A DNA stretch of 64,000 nt from Anaerobaca lacustris (GTDB lineage: Bacteria > Planctomycetota > Phycisphaerae > Sedimentisphaerales > Anaerobacaceae): NCBI RefSeq assembly GCF_030012215.1, contig NZ_JASCXX010000013.1:1-64000 (forward strand), given 5' to 3'. Positions 49,713 to 59,506 of the stretch are shown here, piece after piece (position 1 is the first letter of the stretch; each line of letters begins with the position of its first letter). A program made the translations under genes and the position numbers. The notes beneath the pieces are model-generated. The model made no database searches and had not been told where the DNA came from. It saw only the letters and a program-made list of their open reading frames with translations.

Positions 49713-52712
49713 ATGCAGTCACGCAGAAGATGGTTCTCCACGGGGTGGGTCGCAATCGCTGTCGCTTTGCTTCTGGTGGGGCCGACTGGGGCGGCTGGGT
49801 CGGACGGAATGCGGCTGGACGGCAAGTCGCCGATCTATGAGGCACAGAGCCAGAGGGCGCTGGACCTGACGGACGAAGTGACGCTGGAGGCGTGGGTGCG
49901 GGCCGACCGGATGGGGCAGAGCGGCGGACGCATCCTCGACAAGTCCATGCCCGGCACCTCCGATGGGTATATGCTCGACACGTTCCCCGGCAATTCGCTG
50001 CGGTTCGTCAACGCCAAGGGCAGTTGCACGTACGACGCCAAGCTGCCGGCGGACCGCTGGTCGCACGTGGCCGGCGTGTACAGCGCGTCGAAGAAGATCA
50101 TGAAGCTCTACCTGAACGGCCAAGAGGTTGCCAGCGCCGACGGCGGGGCGTTCGTCCCCATGACGACGACGGGGATACCGCTTCGGATCGGCTGCGACCC
50201 GCGCGGGGACAATCGTTTCGTCGGGCGGATTCAGCGTGCGGCGGTCTATCGGCGGGCGCTGAATGCCGACGAGATTGCGTCGCGGGCGAATCAGGCGGAA
50301 CCAGCGTCACTGAGAGGCGTCGTCGGGGAATGGGTCTTCGCCGCGGAGCCAGGACGCAAAATCGAACCGGTGGCAGGCAGACTGGCCCTGGAGGTCGAGG
50401 GACTCAACAGCAGCACGAGGTTCTGGGGCACGATCGCCGGGCAGGTCTCGGCGCCGAAGGAGCCGCTGAGCTTGTGGTACCGTCAGCCTGCGGTCGAGTG
50501 GGTCGAGGCGTTGGCGGTCGGGAACGGTCGGCTGGGGGCGATGGTCTTCGGCGGGATCGACCGCGAACGCATCCAGCTCAACGAGGACACGCTGTGGGCG
50601 GGCGGACCGTACGATCCGACCCGCCCGGAGGCGTTGGAGGCGCTGCCCGAGGCCCGGCGTCTGATCTTCGCGGGCAAGTACCGCGAGGCCGATGCCCTCA
50701 TCGGCAAGCAGATGATGTCGAAGCCGCTGGGGCAGATGCCGTATCAGGTCGTGGGCGATTTGCTTCTGGCGTTTCCGAGCGTCGAGAAGGTGACGGACTA
50801 TCGCCGGGACCTCAATCTCGACGAGGCCGTGGCGAGCGTGACCTATACGGTCGATGACGTGACGTTCAAGCGCGAGGTTTTCTCTAGCCCCGTGGACCAG
50901 GTGATCGTCGTTCGCATTACCGCGAGCAAGCCCGGCCGAGTCTCGTTCACCGCCGGGATGAAGACGCCGCAGCGGGCCACGATCGAGACGGAGAACTCCG
51001 ATACGCTCGTGATGCGTGGCGTCAACGGCGCATCACAAGGCATCGACGGCGCGCTGAAGTTCCAGTCACGCGTCCGCGTTCTAGCCTCCGGCGGGACCAC
51101 CAAATCGGAAGGGGATCGCCTCACCGTGACCAACGCGGATTCGGCGACGCTGCTCGTGGCCGCGGCCACCAGCTACAAGAGCTTCAAAGACGTCAGCGGC
51201 GATCCCGAGACACCGGCCAAGGCCGCCATTACAGCCGCGAGCGCCAAATCGTTCGACACCTTACGGGCCGACCACGTGGCCGAACACAGACGGCTCTTCC
51301 GTCGCGTCAGTCTGGACCTCGGTGTCACCGAGGTCGCGAGTCTGCCGACCGACGAGCGCATCCGGAATTCCATGACGAACCACGATCCGCAACTGGCGGC
51401 GCTCTATTTCCAGTTCGGACGGTATCTGCTGATCTCCAGTTCGCGGCCCGGCACGCAGCCGGCCAACCTTCAGGGCATCTGGAACGACAGCATGAGTCCG
51501 CCATGGAGCAGCAAGTACACGATCAACATCAATACGGAGATGAACTATTGGCCCGCCGAGCCGACCGCTCTGAGCGAGTGTGTCGAGCCCTTGGTGGCGA
51601 TGGTGATGGACCTGACCGAGACGGGCGCGCGGACCGCCCGCGTCAACTGGGGCGCCAGCGGCTGGGTCTGCCACCACAACACCGACCTGTGGCGGGCTTC
51701 GGGCCCGATCGACGGGCCGTTCTGGGGCTTCTGGCCGACCGGCGGGGCGTGGCTGTGCAAGCACCTCTGGGAGCACTACGAGTACGGCGGCGACCAGGCG
51801 TTCCTTGCGAAGGTCTATCCTGCGCTGAAGGGCGCGAGCCAGTTTTTCCTCGATACGCTCGTGGAAGAGCCGACGCACAAGTGGCTGGTGACGTGTCCGT
51901 CCATCTCGCCTGAGAATGGGCACAAGTACGGCGTCTCGGTTTGTGCCGGGCCGACGATGGACAACCAGATCCTTCGCGATTTGTTCGCGAGCTGCATCCA
52001 TGCCGCCACGATTCTGGGTGTGGATGAGGCGTTCCGCGGCAAGCTGGAAGCGACGCGGGCACGGCTGGCCCCGGACCAGATCGGCAAGGAGGGCCAACTC
52101 CAGGAATGGCTGGAAGACTGGGACATGGAGGCGGGCGACATCCATCACCGCCACGTCTCGCATCTGTACGGCCTGCATCCCAGCGACCAGATCAACGTAC
52201 ACGACACGCCGGAACTGGCGGCCGCCGTCCGCCGTTCGCTGGAGATTCGCGGCGATAACGCCACTGGCTGGGGCATCGGCTGGCGGATCAATCTCTGGGC
52301 GAGGCTCCAGGACGCCGAGCACACCTTTCAAATTCTCAAGCTGCTGCTCGGGCCCGAGCGGACCTATCCGAACATGTTCGACGCCCACCCGCCGTTCCAG
52401 ATCGACGGCAACTTCGGCGGCGCCAGCGGCATTGCCGAGATGCTCTTGCAGACCCGCGTGCGTTTCTCCGGCCCGGCGATGACGGCTGAGATCGAGCTGC
52501 TGCCCGCGCTGCCCAAGGCCTTTGCCACCGGCTCCGTCCGGGGTCTGCGCGCCAAGGGCGGGTTCGACGTGGACATCGAATGGGCCGACGGCAAGCTCGT
52601 TGCCGCGACGATCCGGTCGCGACTGGGCAGCGCGTGCCGCCTGCGCTATGGCGATGTGGTCCGTGAGGTGCGGATTGAGAAGGGCGGGACCTTCCGCTGG
52701 GATGGGCGTTGA
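49713..52712 (+). CDS. GH95 family alpha-L-fucosidase/galactosidase with N-terminal LamG domain
   Basis: A protein of 999 residues from ATG 49713, with GGGAGGTG five bases upstream. A signal peptide (about 1-30) is followed by a LamG/concanavalin-like domain (LTDEVTLEAWVRADR...DKLPADRWSHVAGVYS), then the GH95 catalytic module: EALAVGNGRLGAMVFGG, RIQLNEDTLWAGGPYDP, LQGIWNDSMSPPW, ININTEMNYWPAEP (the two asparagines of the active site), HRHVSHLYGLHPSDQI and RGDNATGWGIGWRINLW. GH95 members release alpha-1,2-L-fucose or, in some, L-galactose from plant and host glycans. Rhamnogalacturonan-II and xyloglucan side chains are plausible here. Confidence 0.93.
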   Translation: MQSRRRWFSTGWVAIAVALLLVGPTGAAGSDGMRLDGKSPIYEAQSQRALDLTDEVTLEAWVRADRMGQSGGRILDKSMPGTSDGYMLDTFPGNSLRFVNAKGSCTYDAKLPADRWSHVAGVYSASKKIMKLYLNGQEVASADGGAFVPMTTTGIPLRIGCDPRGDNRFVGRIQRAAVYRRALNADEIASRANQAEPASLRGVVGEWVFAAEPGRKIEPVAGRLALEVEGLNSSTRFWGTIAGQVSAPKEPLSLWYRQPAVEWVEALAVGNGRLGAMVFGGIDRERIQLNEDTLWAGGPYDPTRPEALEALPEARRLIFAGKYREADALIGKQMMSKPLGQMPYQVVGDLLLAFPSVEKVTDYRRDLNLDEAVASVTYTVDDVTFKREVFSSPVDQVIVVRITASKPGRVSFTAGMKTPQRATIETENSDTLVMRGVNGASQGIDGALKFQSRVRVLASGGTTKSEGDRLTVTNADSATLLVAAATSYKSFKDVSGDPETPAKAAITAASAKSFDTLRADHVAEHRRLFRRVSLDLGVTEVASLPTDERIRNSMTNHDPQLAALYFQFGRYLLISSSRPGTQPANLQGIWNDSMSPPWSSKYTININTEMNYWPAEPTALSECVEPLVAMVMDLTETGARTARVNWGASGWVCHHNTDLWRASGPIDGPFWGFWPTGGAWLCKHLWEHYEYGGDQAFLAKVYPALKGASQFFLDTLVEEPTHKWLVTCPSISPENGHKYGVSVCAGPTMDNQILRDLFASCIHAATILGVDEAFRGKLEATRARLAPDQIGKEGQLQEWLEDWDMEAGDIHHRHVSHLYGLHPSDQINVHDTPELAAAVRRSLEIRGDNATGWGIGWRINLWARLQDAEHTFQILKLLLGPERTYPNMFDAHPPFQIDGNFGGASGIAEMLLQTRVRFSGPAMTAEIELLPALPKAFATGSVRGLRAKGGFDVDIEWADGKLVAATIRSRLGSACRLRYGDVVREVRIEKGGTFRWDGR

Positions 52713-52728
52713 GACGGAAAGACAGGCG

Positions 52729-53733
52729 ATGAAAGACGCGAAGATGCATGTGCTGCTTGGCGTTGCGGTGTTCGTCGGCGCCTCGTTCTGCAGCGCTGCC
52801 GAGCAGGAGATGCTCCGGCTCAGCGGCGATACCGCGCTGCACGATCCGGTCATCATCAAAGAGGGCGATACGTATTACGTATTCGCCACCGGCGGCCGGC
52901 GGGGACAGAACTGCGTGCCGATCCATACCTCGACGGACTTGCGACACTGGACCAGGATCGGCTACGTGTTCGAGGAACTGCCCGAATGGGCGCCGAAGGA
53001 GATCCCGGGCACGCGAGGGACCTGGGCGCCGGACATCTCGTTCTTCAACGGCACGTATCACCTGTACTACTCCGTCTCAACCTTTGGCAAGAACAGCTCC
53101 GCCATCGGTCTGGCGGTCAACGAGACGCTCGATCCGAACAGCCCGAAGTACAAGTGGGTCGATCGGGGCATGGTCGTCCGCTCGACCGAGGGCGCCGACG
53201 ACTGGAACGCCATCGACGGCAATATCGCGATCGAGGACAACGGACGCGTCTGGCTGAACTGGGGCAGCTTCTGGGGCGGGATCAAGATGAGGCGGATCGA
53301 CCCCGCGACGGGCATGCTCTCGGCCGAAGACACGAAGCTGTATTCGCTGGCCCGCCGGCCCCGGTCGGTCGACGGCGCGGTGGAGGCCCCGTTTCTCATC
53401 CGTCGTGACGGCGACTGGTATCTGTTCGTTTCGTTCGACTTCTGCTGTCGCGGCGCCAAGAGCACGTACAACGTGCGTGTCGGCCGCTCGCGCGACATCA
53501 CCGGTCCTTACGTGGACAGGGACGGCACGCCCATGATGGAAGGGGGCGGGACGTTGGTCATCGAGGCCACGGAGGGGGCTTGGCGCGGCGCCGGCCACCA
53601 AGCGGTGTTGCAGGAAGGCGGCATCGATTACCTCGTGTTCCACGCCTACGACGCGACGACCGGGCGCAGCCACCTGCAGATCTCGACGATGGTGTGGGAA
53701 GACGGCTGGCCGCGGGTGGGGTCTTTGCCCTGA
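52729..53733 (+). CDS. GH43 family arabinan-degrading enzyme (endo-arabinanase-like)
   Basis: A 334-residue protein from ATG 52729 with signal peptide (LLGVAVFVGASFCSAAEQ). The five-bladed propeller has catalytic aspartate in LHDPVIIKEGDTYYVF, the pKa-modulating aspartate in WNAIDGNIAIED and the general acid in VDGAVEAPFLIRRDG. GTRGTWAPDISFFNGTYHLYYS is a typical GH43 blade of the arabinan endo-1,5-alpha-L-arabinosidase type. It would cut arabinan side chains of pectin. It starts 16 bp after the GH95 stop. Confidence 0.92.
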   Translation: MKDAKMHVLLGVAVFVGASFCSAAEQEMLRLSGDTALHDPVIIKEGDTYYVFATGGRRGQNCVPIHTSTDLRHWTRIGYVFEELPEWAPKEIPGTRGTWAPDISFFNGTYHLYYSVSTFGKNSSAIGLAVNETLDPNSPKYKWVDRGMVVRSTEGADDWNAIDGNIAIEDNGRVWLNWGSFWGGIKMRRIDPATGMLSAEDTKLYSLARRPRSVDGAVEAPFLIRRDGDWYLFVSFDFCCRGAKSTYNVRVGRSRDITGPYVDRDGTPMMEGGGTLVIEATEGAWRGAGHQAVLQEGGIDYLVFHAYDATTGRSHLQISTMVWEDGWPRVGSLP

Positions 53734-53758
53734 TGGAGTCGGCAAATCGGAGGCAGCC

Positions 53759-55093
53759 ATGAAGGTGATCGCTGCAATCAGTGTGTTCTTCGCGATATCG
53801 TTTGGCAACGTCGCTCTTTCGTTGGAGCGGCTGGATCGCGGCGTTGTCGCTGTGGCCACGTCCGAAGGCCACGTCTATGTCGGCTGGCGTCTGCTGGCCT
53901 CGGACCCGCCCGACGTTGGCTTCGACGTGCTGCGATCCATCGAGGCCGAGGGCACATACGAACGACTGAACGACATGCCCATCACGGACTCGTGCAACTT
54001 CGTTGACACCAGCGCCAACGGCAAGCGATGGTACTACGCTGTGGAGGCCCAGGGCGGTGAAGGGACGGAGCGATCCGGCGCCGTCAAGGCAGAGGCGGAG
54101 GGATATCTGCCGATCCCTCTGCAGGGCAACTACGGCGCGAACAAGGTAGCGATCGCCGATCTCGATGGCGACGGCGTATACGACTACATCATCAAGCAGC
54201 CGGCGTGGTCGCTCGATCCGGGGCGGCAACGTCGCAGTCCGGATACCTACAAGATCGAGGCTTACAACGGCAAGACGGGCCGGTTCATGTGGCGTCACGA
54301 TCTCGGATGGAACATCAATCTGGGCATCTGGTTTTCGCCGATGGTGGTCTACGACTTCGACGGCGACGGCAAGGACGAGGTGATCATCGGCTCGGCGGCC
54401 ATCGACCACGACGGCACGTGTCTGTGGCGGATGGACATGGGACATCCCGACTGGTTCTACCTCGCCGATATCGACCCGGCCCGTCCGGGGTTGGAGATCG
54501 CGTATGGCTTCGAGACGGCCCAACCCCGCAACGGCATCTGCCTGGTCGATCCACGTACGGGGCAGATCCTCTGGGGCTGCGACCATCCCACCACGCACAT
54601 CCACGACTGGGGCATGGTGGCCGACATCGACCCGGACAGCCCCGGTATGGAGATCTACGGGATGGAACGGGACGGCGTGACGTGCTGGCTCTACAGCGCC
54701 CAAGGCAAGCTGCTGGCACACAACGAGGACCTCGGCCGGCACGGCCCGCGAGCGTTCTACTGGCTCGACGGCCCGACGAAGGTCCGCGTGCCATTCAGCT
54801 ATCGCGGCGGCACGTTCGGGATTCTGCAATACAAGGGCCCGCAGGTGGGCGAGATTCAGGGCCAGCCCATCGCCATCGCCGATGTGCTCGGCGACTGGCG
54901 CGAAGAGGTCATCACCGTCACCGATGGTGTCATCCGCATCTACACGACCACCGTCCCGGCCACGACCCGCCGGGTCTGTCTGATGCAGGACCACCTGTAC
55001 CGCATGGACGTGGCGATGCAGGCGATGGGTTATTTCTATCCACCCCAGCTCGGCGGCCGGCTTCTGAAGTCGGCGACGAGCCGGGAGAATTGA
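53759..55093 (+). CDS. Short PL11-like rhamnogalacturonan lyase
   Basis: A 444-residue exported protein with signal peptide (VFFAISFGNVALS). It starts with the PL11 domain pattern LDRGVVAVATSEGHVYVGWRLLASDP and GTYERLND, then calcium-type loops DLDGDGVYDYIIK and DFDGDGKDEVIIG in a propeller, and ends with VTDGVIRIYTTTVPA and LMQDHLYRMDVAMQAMGYFYPP, both standard for PL11. Typical PL11 lyases have about 600 residues. The central region that normally carries the long GTVDG-containing loops is missing here; the frame jumps from GDGKDEV to HPDWFYLADIDPARPG. Lyase activity is therefore uncertain. Confidence 0.8.
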   Translation: MKVIAAISVFFAISFGNVALSLERLDRGVVAVATSEGHVYVGWRLLASDPPDVGFDVLRSIEAEGTYERLNDMPITDSCNFVDTSANGKRWYYAVEAQGGEGTERSGAVKAEAEGYLPIPLQGNYGANKVAIADLDGDGVYDYIIKQPAWSLDPGRQRRSPDTYKIEAYNGKTGRFMWRHDLGWNINLGIWFSPMVVYDFDGDGKDEVIIGSAAIDHDGTCLWRMDMGHPDWFYLADIDPARPGLEIAYGFETAQPRNGICLVDPRTGQILWGCDHPTTHIHDWGMVADIDPDSPGMEIYGMERDGVTCWLYSAQGKLLAHNEDLGRHGPRAFYWLDGPTKVRVPFSYRGGTFGILQYKGPQVGEIQGQPIAIADVLGDWREEVITVTDGVIRIYTTTVPATTRRVCLMQDHLYRMDVAMQAMGYFYPPQLGGRLLKSATSREN

Positions 55094-55106
55094 CAGGAGG
55101 ATGGGT

Positions 55107-58100
55107 GTGAGACCGGAAATGTCACGATATGCTCTTGTGGTGTTGGCGACGATCCTTCTGTCGACCCCGGTTGCGATGGCTTCCGACGCGATCGATCTGA
55201 GCGGGACGTGGGCGGTGGCGCTGGATCGCGACGACGTGGGGGTGGACGAAGAGTGGTTCGCGCAGGAGTTGTCCGATCCGATCCGCCTGCCGGGGGCGCT
55301 GCGTGACAGCGGCTACGGCGACGAGATCACGGCCGAGACGAAATGGATGAGCGGCCTGCACGATTCCTACTGGCACCTGCGAAAGGAATTCAAGAAGTAC
55401 GCCGAAGCCGGCAACCTCAAGGTCCCGTTCTGGCCCCAGCCGCAGCACAAGTACACCGGCGTGGCGTGGTACCAGAGGGACATCATGATCCCGGAGAGCT
55501 GGCAGGGCCGCCGGGCGGTGGTGTCGTTCGGGCGGGTCCACTGGTCGAGCGCCCTGTGGGTCAACGACCGGCTGATCGGCGTCAACGACAGCCTGGGAAC
55601 GCCTCACGTCTACGACCTTGGCATCCTGGAACCGGGGCGGTACACGTTGTCGGTTCGCGTCGACAATCGATACCTCGTCAACATCCGCAAGGACGCCCAC
55701 AGCATCACCGATTCGACGCAGACGAACTGGCATGGGTTGGTCGGCAACCTCACGCTGCGGTCGACGACGCCCGTGTGGATCGACGATGCACGAGTTTACA
55801 CCGACATCGACCGCAGATCCGCGCGCATCGAGGTGACGCTGGGCAACATTACCGGCGAGCCCGGCCGAGGGACGCTGTCGGCCGGCGGCAAGAGCTTGCC
55901 GGTGCAATGGGATATCGGCGGAGGCACGGCGCGACTGGAGGTGTCCTTCGGCGACGACGCCGCCCTGTGGGATGAGTTCGCCCCGACGCTGCACCACGTG
56001 ACGTTGAAGCTGAGCGGCGATCGGGCGGACGATGAACGTAAGCTGACCGTCGGGTTGCGTCGGATCGAGAGCCGCGACGGGGCGTTCTATATCAACGGAC
56101 GGAAGACCTTCTTTCGCGGCACGCACGAGGGCTGCACGTTTCCCCTGACGGGCTATCCGCCGACGGACGTCGAATCGTGGCGAGAGGTCTTCGAGGTCGT
56201 CAAGGACTACGGCCTGAACCACGTGCGATTCCATTCGTGGTGTCCGCCCAAGGCGGCGTTTACAGCGGCCGATGAGATGGGGATCTACTTGCAGCCGGAG
56301 TCGTCGAACTGGGGACAGTACTCATCGCGGGACGACGCGGTGAAGGAATTTCTCTATCGCGAGACCGAGCAGATCGTTCGCGCGTATGGCAATCATCCGT
56401 CGTTCGTGATGCTCTCCTCGGGCAACGAGCCGGCCGGACCCTGGCAGCAGGTTCTCACGCCCTGGCTGGTCGAGTGGAAGAAGAAGGACAACCGGCGCAT
56501 CTACACCACGCAGACCGGGCGATATTACGGCGAGCGACCCGGCCCGGTCGACCACATCGACTATCTCATCGCGATTCGTATCGGCTCGTATCGCTTCCGA
56601 GGCGAAAGCGGCTGGTTCGGTCGCGATTTTCGCGCTTCGCTCGAAGGCACCAACTATCCCGTGATTTCGCACGAGACCGGACAGTGGTGCGCCTATCCGG
56701 ACCTTTCGGAGATCGACCGATACACCGGCACGCTGAAGGCGAGGAACTACGAGATCGTTCGCGAATCGCTCGCCGAGCGCGGCATGCTGCACCAGGCGCG
56801 TGATTTCCTGATGGCCAGCGGCCGGTTTCAGGTGGCCTGTTACAAGCAGGAGATCGAGGGGCTGCTTCGCACGCCGGGCATGGGCGGGTTCCAGTTGCTC
56901 GACCTGCATGACTACCCCGGTCAGGGCACGGCGGTGGTCGGTCCGCTGAACGTGTTCTGGCAATCAAAAGGATATGTCACGCCCGAGGAGTTCCGACGGT
57001 TCTGCGACGTCACGGTGCCGCTGGCCCGGCTGAGTCGCTCGATCTATACGACCCAGGACGATCTGGACGTGGATTTGGAGATCGCGCACTTCGGCCCGGC
57101 GCCTCTGGAGGACGCTGTGCCGGTCTTTCGGATCGTCGACGCCGGGGGCAAGACGATCGTGTCCGGCGAGCTTGCGGCGATGACCGTGCCTCTGGGTACG
57201 GCGACACCGATCCAGCGGCTATCGATGAACCTGAGCACGTTCAGGGCCCCGCAGAGGTATCGTCTCGTGGTCGGCCTCAAAGGGATGGCGTCTGCCGAGA
57301 ACGATTGGGACTTCTGGGTCTATCCCGCCCGGCTGTCCGGCGAGACGCCGGCCGATGTGCTCGTGACGCATTCGTTCGCGCAGGCCCAGGGGAGGCTGGC
57401 CGCCGGAGGCAAGGTGCTGTTTCTTCCCCTGTACCACCAGTTGAGCTGGGACAGCCCGCCGGTGGGCCGTTTGCCGATCTTCTGGAATCGTCTGATGGGG
57501 CCCGCGTGGGAACGGTTTCTGGGCCTGCTGTGCGACCCGAATCATCCGGCGCTGGCCGAGTTCGCGACGGATTTGCACTACGACTGGCAGTGGCAGGACG
57601 TGACGCAGCCGGCGTGCCGGGCGATGAACCTGGACCGCCTGCCGCGCGATCTGCAACCGATCGTTCAGGTCATTGACGACTGGAACCGCAACTACAAACT
57701 CGGCCTGGTGTTCGAGTGCCGCGTGGGGCCGGGCAAGCTGATGGTCTGCTCGGCCGATCTGGCGTCCGGTCTCGATAAGCGGCCGGTCGCCCGCCAGTTG
57801 CGCCACAGCCTTTTGGCGTATATGTCGAGCGAGCGGTTCGATCCGGCCGTCGAGGTGTCGCCGGCCGCGATTCGCAGCGTTCTGTTCGACAATCAGGTGA
57901 TGAGTGGGCTTGGGGCCGTCGCCAGGGCCACCGCAGAGACGCCGGGCAACCCGGCGGCATATGCCATCGACGGCAATCCGAACACGTACTGGCTGGCCGG
58001 CGGCGGACGCGACCGACAGACGCGCCATCCGCAGGAACTGGTGATCGACTTCGCCGAGCCTGTGGCGATGAATGGGCTATTGTGTATGGCCCGACAGAAC

Positions 58101-58403
58101 CACCGGGCCCGGGAAGGGGACATCCGCGAGTTCGTCGTCGAGATCAGTGGCGACGGGGAGCAATGGGAGGAAGTGACACGCGGGGAGTTGGAATCGACGT
58201 TCGAGCCGCAGAAGATCGGGTTCGGAAGGATCGTTGAGGCAAGACATCTGAAATTGCGTACGCTGTCCGGCTTCGGGGATGACCTGGCGTGCTCTCTCGC
58301 CGAGCTGGCGGTCGTGCAGGAGACACTGCAGGACGGGGCCGCCGGAGAGACGGCGCCGTATCGCAGCGTGGAAACAGCCACCGAGGAGATCGAAAGTCCG
58401 TAG
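55107..58403 (+). CDS. GH2 family glycoside hydrolase with C-terminal F5/8 type C domain
   Basis: A protein of 1098 residues from GTG 55107, which has AGGAGG at the right distance; ATG 55101 lies too close to it. A signal peptide is followed by a GH2 sugar-binding domain (GVAWYQRDIMIPESWQGRRAVVSFGRVHWSSALWVN), an immunoglobulin-like domain and the TIM barrel. The acid/base is about E441 in LSSGNEP and the nucleophile about E523 in VISHETGQW. Residues about 940-1070 form an F5/8 type C (CBM32-like) domain (AYAIDGNPNTYWLAGG). Beta-galactosidase, beta-glucuronidase or beta-galacturonidase activity is possible; pectin context favours side-chain removal. Confidence 0.9.
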   Translation: MRPEMSRYALVVLATILLSTPVAMASDAIDLSGTWAVALDRDDVGVDEEWFAQELSDPIRLPGALRDSGYGDEITAETKWMSGLHDSYWHLRKEFKKYAEAGNLKVPFWPQPQHKYTGVAWYQRDIMIPESWQGRRAVVSFGRVHWSSALWVNDRLIGVNDSLGTPHVYDLGILEPGRYTLSVRVDNRYLVNIRKDAHSITDSTQTNWHGLVGNLTLRSTTPVWIDDARVYTDIDRRSARIEVTLGNITGEPGRGTLSAGGKSLPVQWDIGGGTARLEVSFGDDAALWDEFAPTLHHVTLKLSGDRADDERKLTVGLRRIESRDGAFYINGRKTFFRGTHEGCTFPLTGYPPTDVESWREVFEVVKDYGLNHVRFHSWCPPKAAFTAADEMGIYLQPESSNWGQYSSRDDAVKEFLYRETEQIVRAYGNHPSFVMLSSGNEPAGPWQQVLTPWLVEWKKKDNRRIYTTQTGRYYGERPGPVDHIDYLIAIRIGSYRFRGESGWFGRDFRASLEGTNYPVISHETGQWCAYPDLSEIDRYTGTLKARNYEIVRESLAERGMLHQARDFLMASGRFQVACYKQEIEGLLRTPGMGGFQLLDLHDYPGQGTAVVGPLNVFWQSKGYVTPEEFRRFCDVTVPLARLSRSIYTTQDDLDVDLEIAHFGPAPLEDAVPVFRIVDAGGKTIVSGELAAMTVPLGTATPIQRLSMNLSTFRAPQRYRLVVGLKGMASAENDWDFWVYPARLSGETPADVLVTHSFAQAQGRLAAGGKVLFLPLYHQLSWDSPPVGRLPIFWNRLMGPAWERFLGLLCDPNHPALAEFATDLHYDWQWQDVTQPACRAMNLDRLPRDLQPIVQVIDDWNRNYKLGLVFECRVGPGKLMVCSADLASGLDKRPVARQLRHSLLAYMSSERFDPAVEVSPAAIRSVLFDNQVMSGLGAVARATAETPGNPAAYAIDGNPNTYWLAGGGRDRQTRHPQELVIDFAEPVAMNGLLCMARQNHRAREGDIREFVVEISGDGEQWEEVTRGELESTFEPQKIGFGRIVEARHLKLRTLSGFGDDLACSLAELAVVQETLQDGAAGETAPYRSVETATEEIESP

Positions 58404-58412
58404 GAGGCAACA

Positions 58413-59471
58413 ATGGATAGAATGGGAGACATCTCGGGGGCGGCTGGGCGCTTGGCGGCCGCCGGGGTTCTGATATGGGGTTGTCTGTTGTCGGCGTTGG
58501 CTGCTGGTTCCTGGCGGAACTATCGCGACAAGCCGGACGAGTGGTATCGCAGCGAGGAGGGCAGACGCATTGCCGAGAACGTTCTGTCCTGGCAATCGCC
58601 GCAGGGCGGCTGGCCCAAGAACACCAGTACGATGTCCCAGGCCTTCTCCGGCTCGCCAGACGAGCTGAGAGGGACGTTCGACAACGGCGCGACGGTGGAC
58701 GAGCTGCGATTCCTGGGGCGAGCCTTTCGCGCGACGGGCGATCGACGCTGCGCGCAGGCGTTTCTCAAAGGGTTCGATCACATCCTCGAAGCGCAGTATC
58801 CCACCGGCGGTTGGCCCCAGTACTATCCGCCCGGCAGGGGGTACCCGCGACATGTCACGTTCAATGACAGCGCGATGATTCGCCTGATGATCTTCCTGCG
58901 CGAGGTCGCGACGTCGGATTATGAATTCGTCGATGCGGCGCGGCGCGAAGCGGCCCTGGGTGCCGTAGAGCGCGGCATCGAGTGCATCCTCCGGTGTCAG
59001 ATCATCGTCGACGGGAAGCGGACGGCCTGGTGCGCCCAGCACGATGAGGTCGATTACCGTCCGCGTCCGGCCCGCACCTACGAACTGGTCTCCCTCAGCG
59101 GCGGCGAGAGCGCCGGCATCCTTCGATTCCTCATGAGTCTGGACGATCCGAGTCGCGAGGTCGCCGAGGCTATCACTGCGGCCGTGGCGTGGTTCGAGTC
59201 GGTCAAGCTGACCGGCATCCGGCTGACCAGTGTCGATGGCGACCGGGCCATCGTCGAGGACGCCGATGCGCCGCCTCTGTGGGCCCGGTTCTACGAGATC
59301 GGGACGAACCGTCCGATTTTCTCCGGACGCGACGGGATCAAGAAGTACAGCATGGCCGAGATCGAGGCCGAACGCCGCAACGGATATGCCTGGTATGGCC
59401 GCTGGGGCCAATCGCTGGCGTCGGAATACGCCGAGTGGAGGACAAAGTGGCCGGCGCAGTCATCCAACTGA
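58413..59471 (+). CDS. PL10 family pectate lyase
   Basis: A 352-residue exported protein with signal segment ([15 protein letters not shown]). The (alpha/alpha) barrel pattern is plain: [65 protein letters not shown] and the C-terminal [19 protein letters not shown]-type ending. It cleaves polygalacturonate by beta-elimination with calcium. GGAGG precedes the ATG. It is the only backbone lyase of the canonical homogalacturonan type here. Confidence 0.92.
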   Translation: MDRMGDISGAAGRLAAAGVLIWGCLLSALAAGSWRNYRDKPDEWYRSEEGRRIAENVLSWQSPQGGWPKNTSTMSQAFSGSPDELRGTFDNGATVDELRFLGRAFRATGDRRCAQAFLKGFDHILEAQYPTGGWPQYYPPGRGYPRHVTFNDSAMIRLMIFLREVATSDYEFVDAARREAALGAVERGIECILRCQIIVDGKRTAWCAQHDEVDYRPRPARTYELVSLSGGESAGILRFLMSLDDPSREVAEAITAAVAWFESVKLTGIRLTSVDGDRAIVEDADAPPLWARFYEIGTNRPIFSGRDGIKKYSMAEIEAERRNGYAWYGRWGQSLASEYAEWRTKWPAQSSN

Positions 59472-59506
59472 CAGCACGCACACGACCTATCGAAGGAGAG
59501 ACCATC

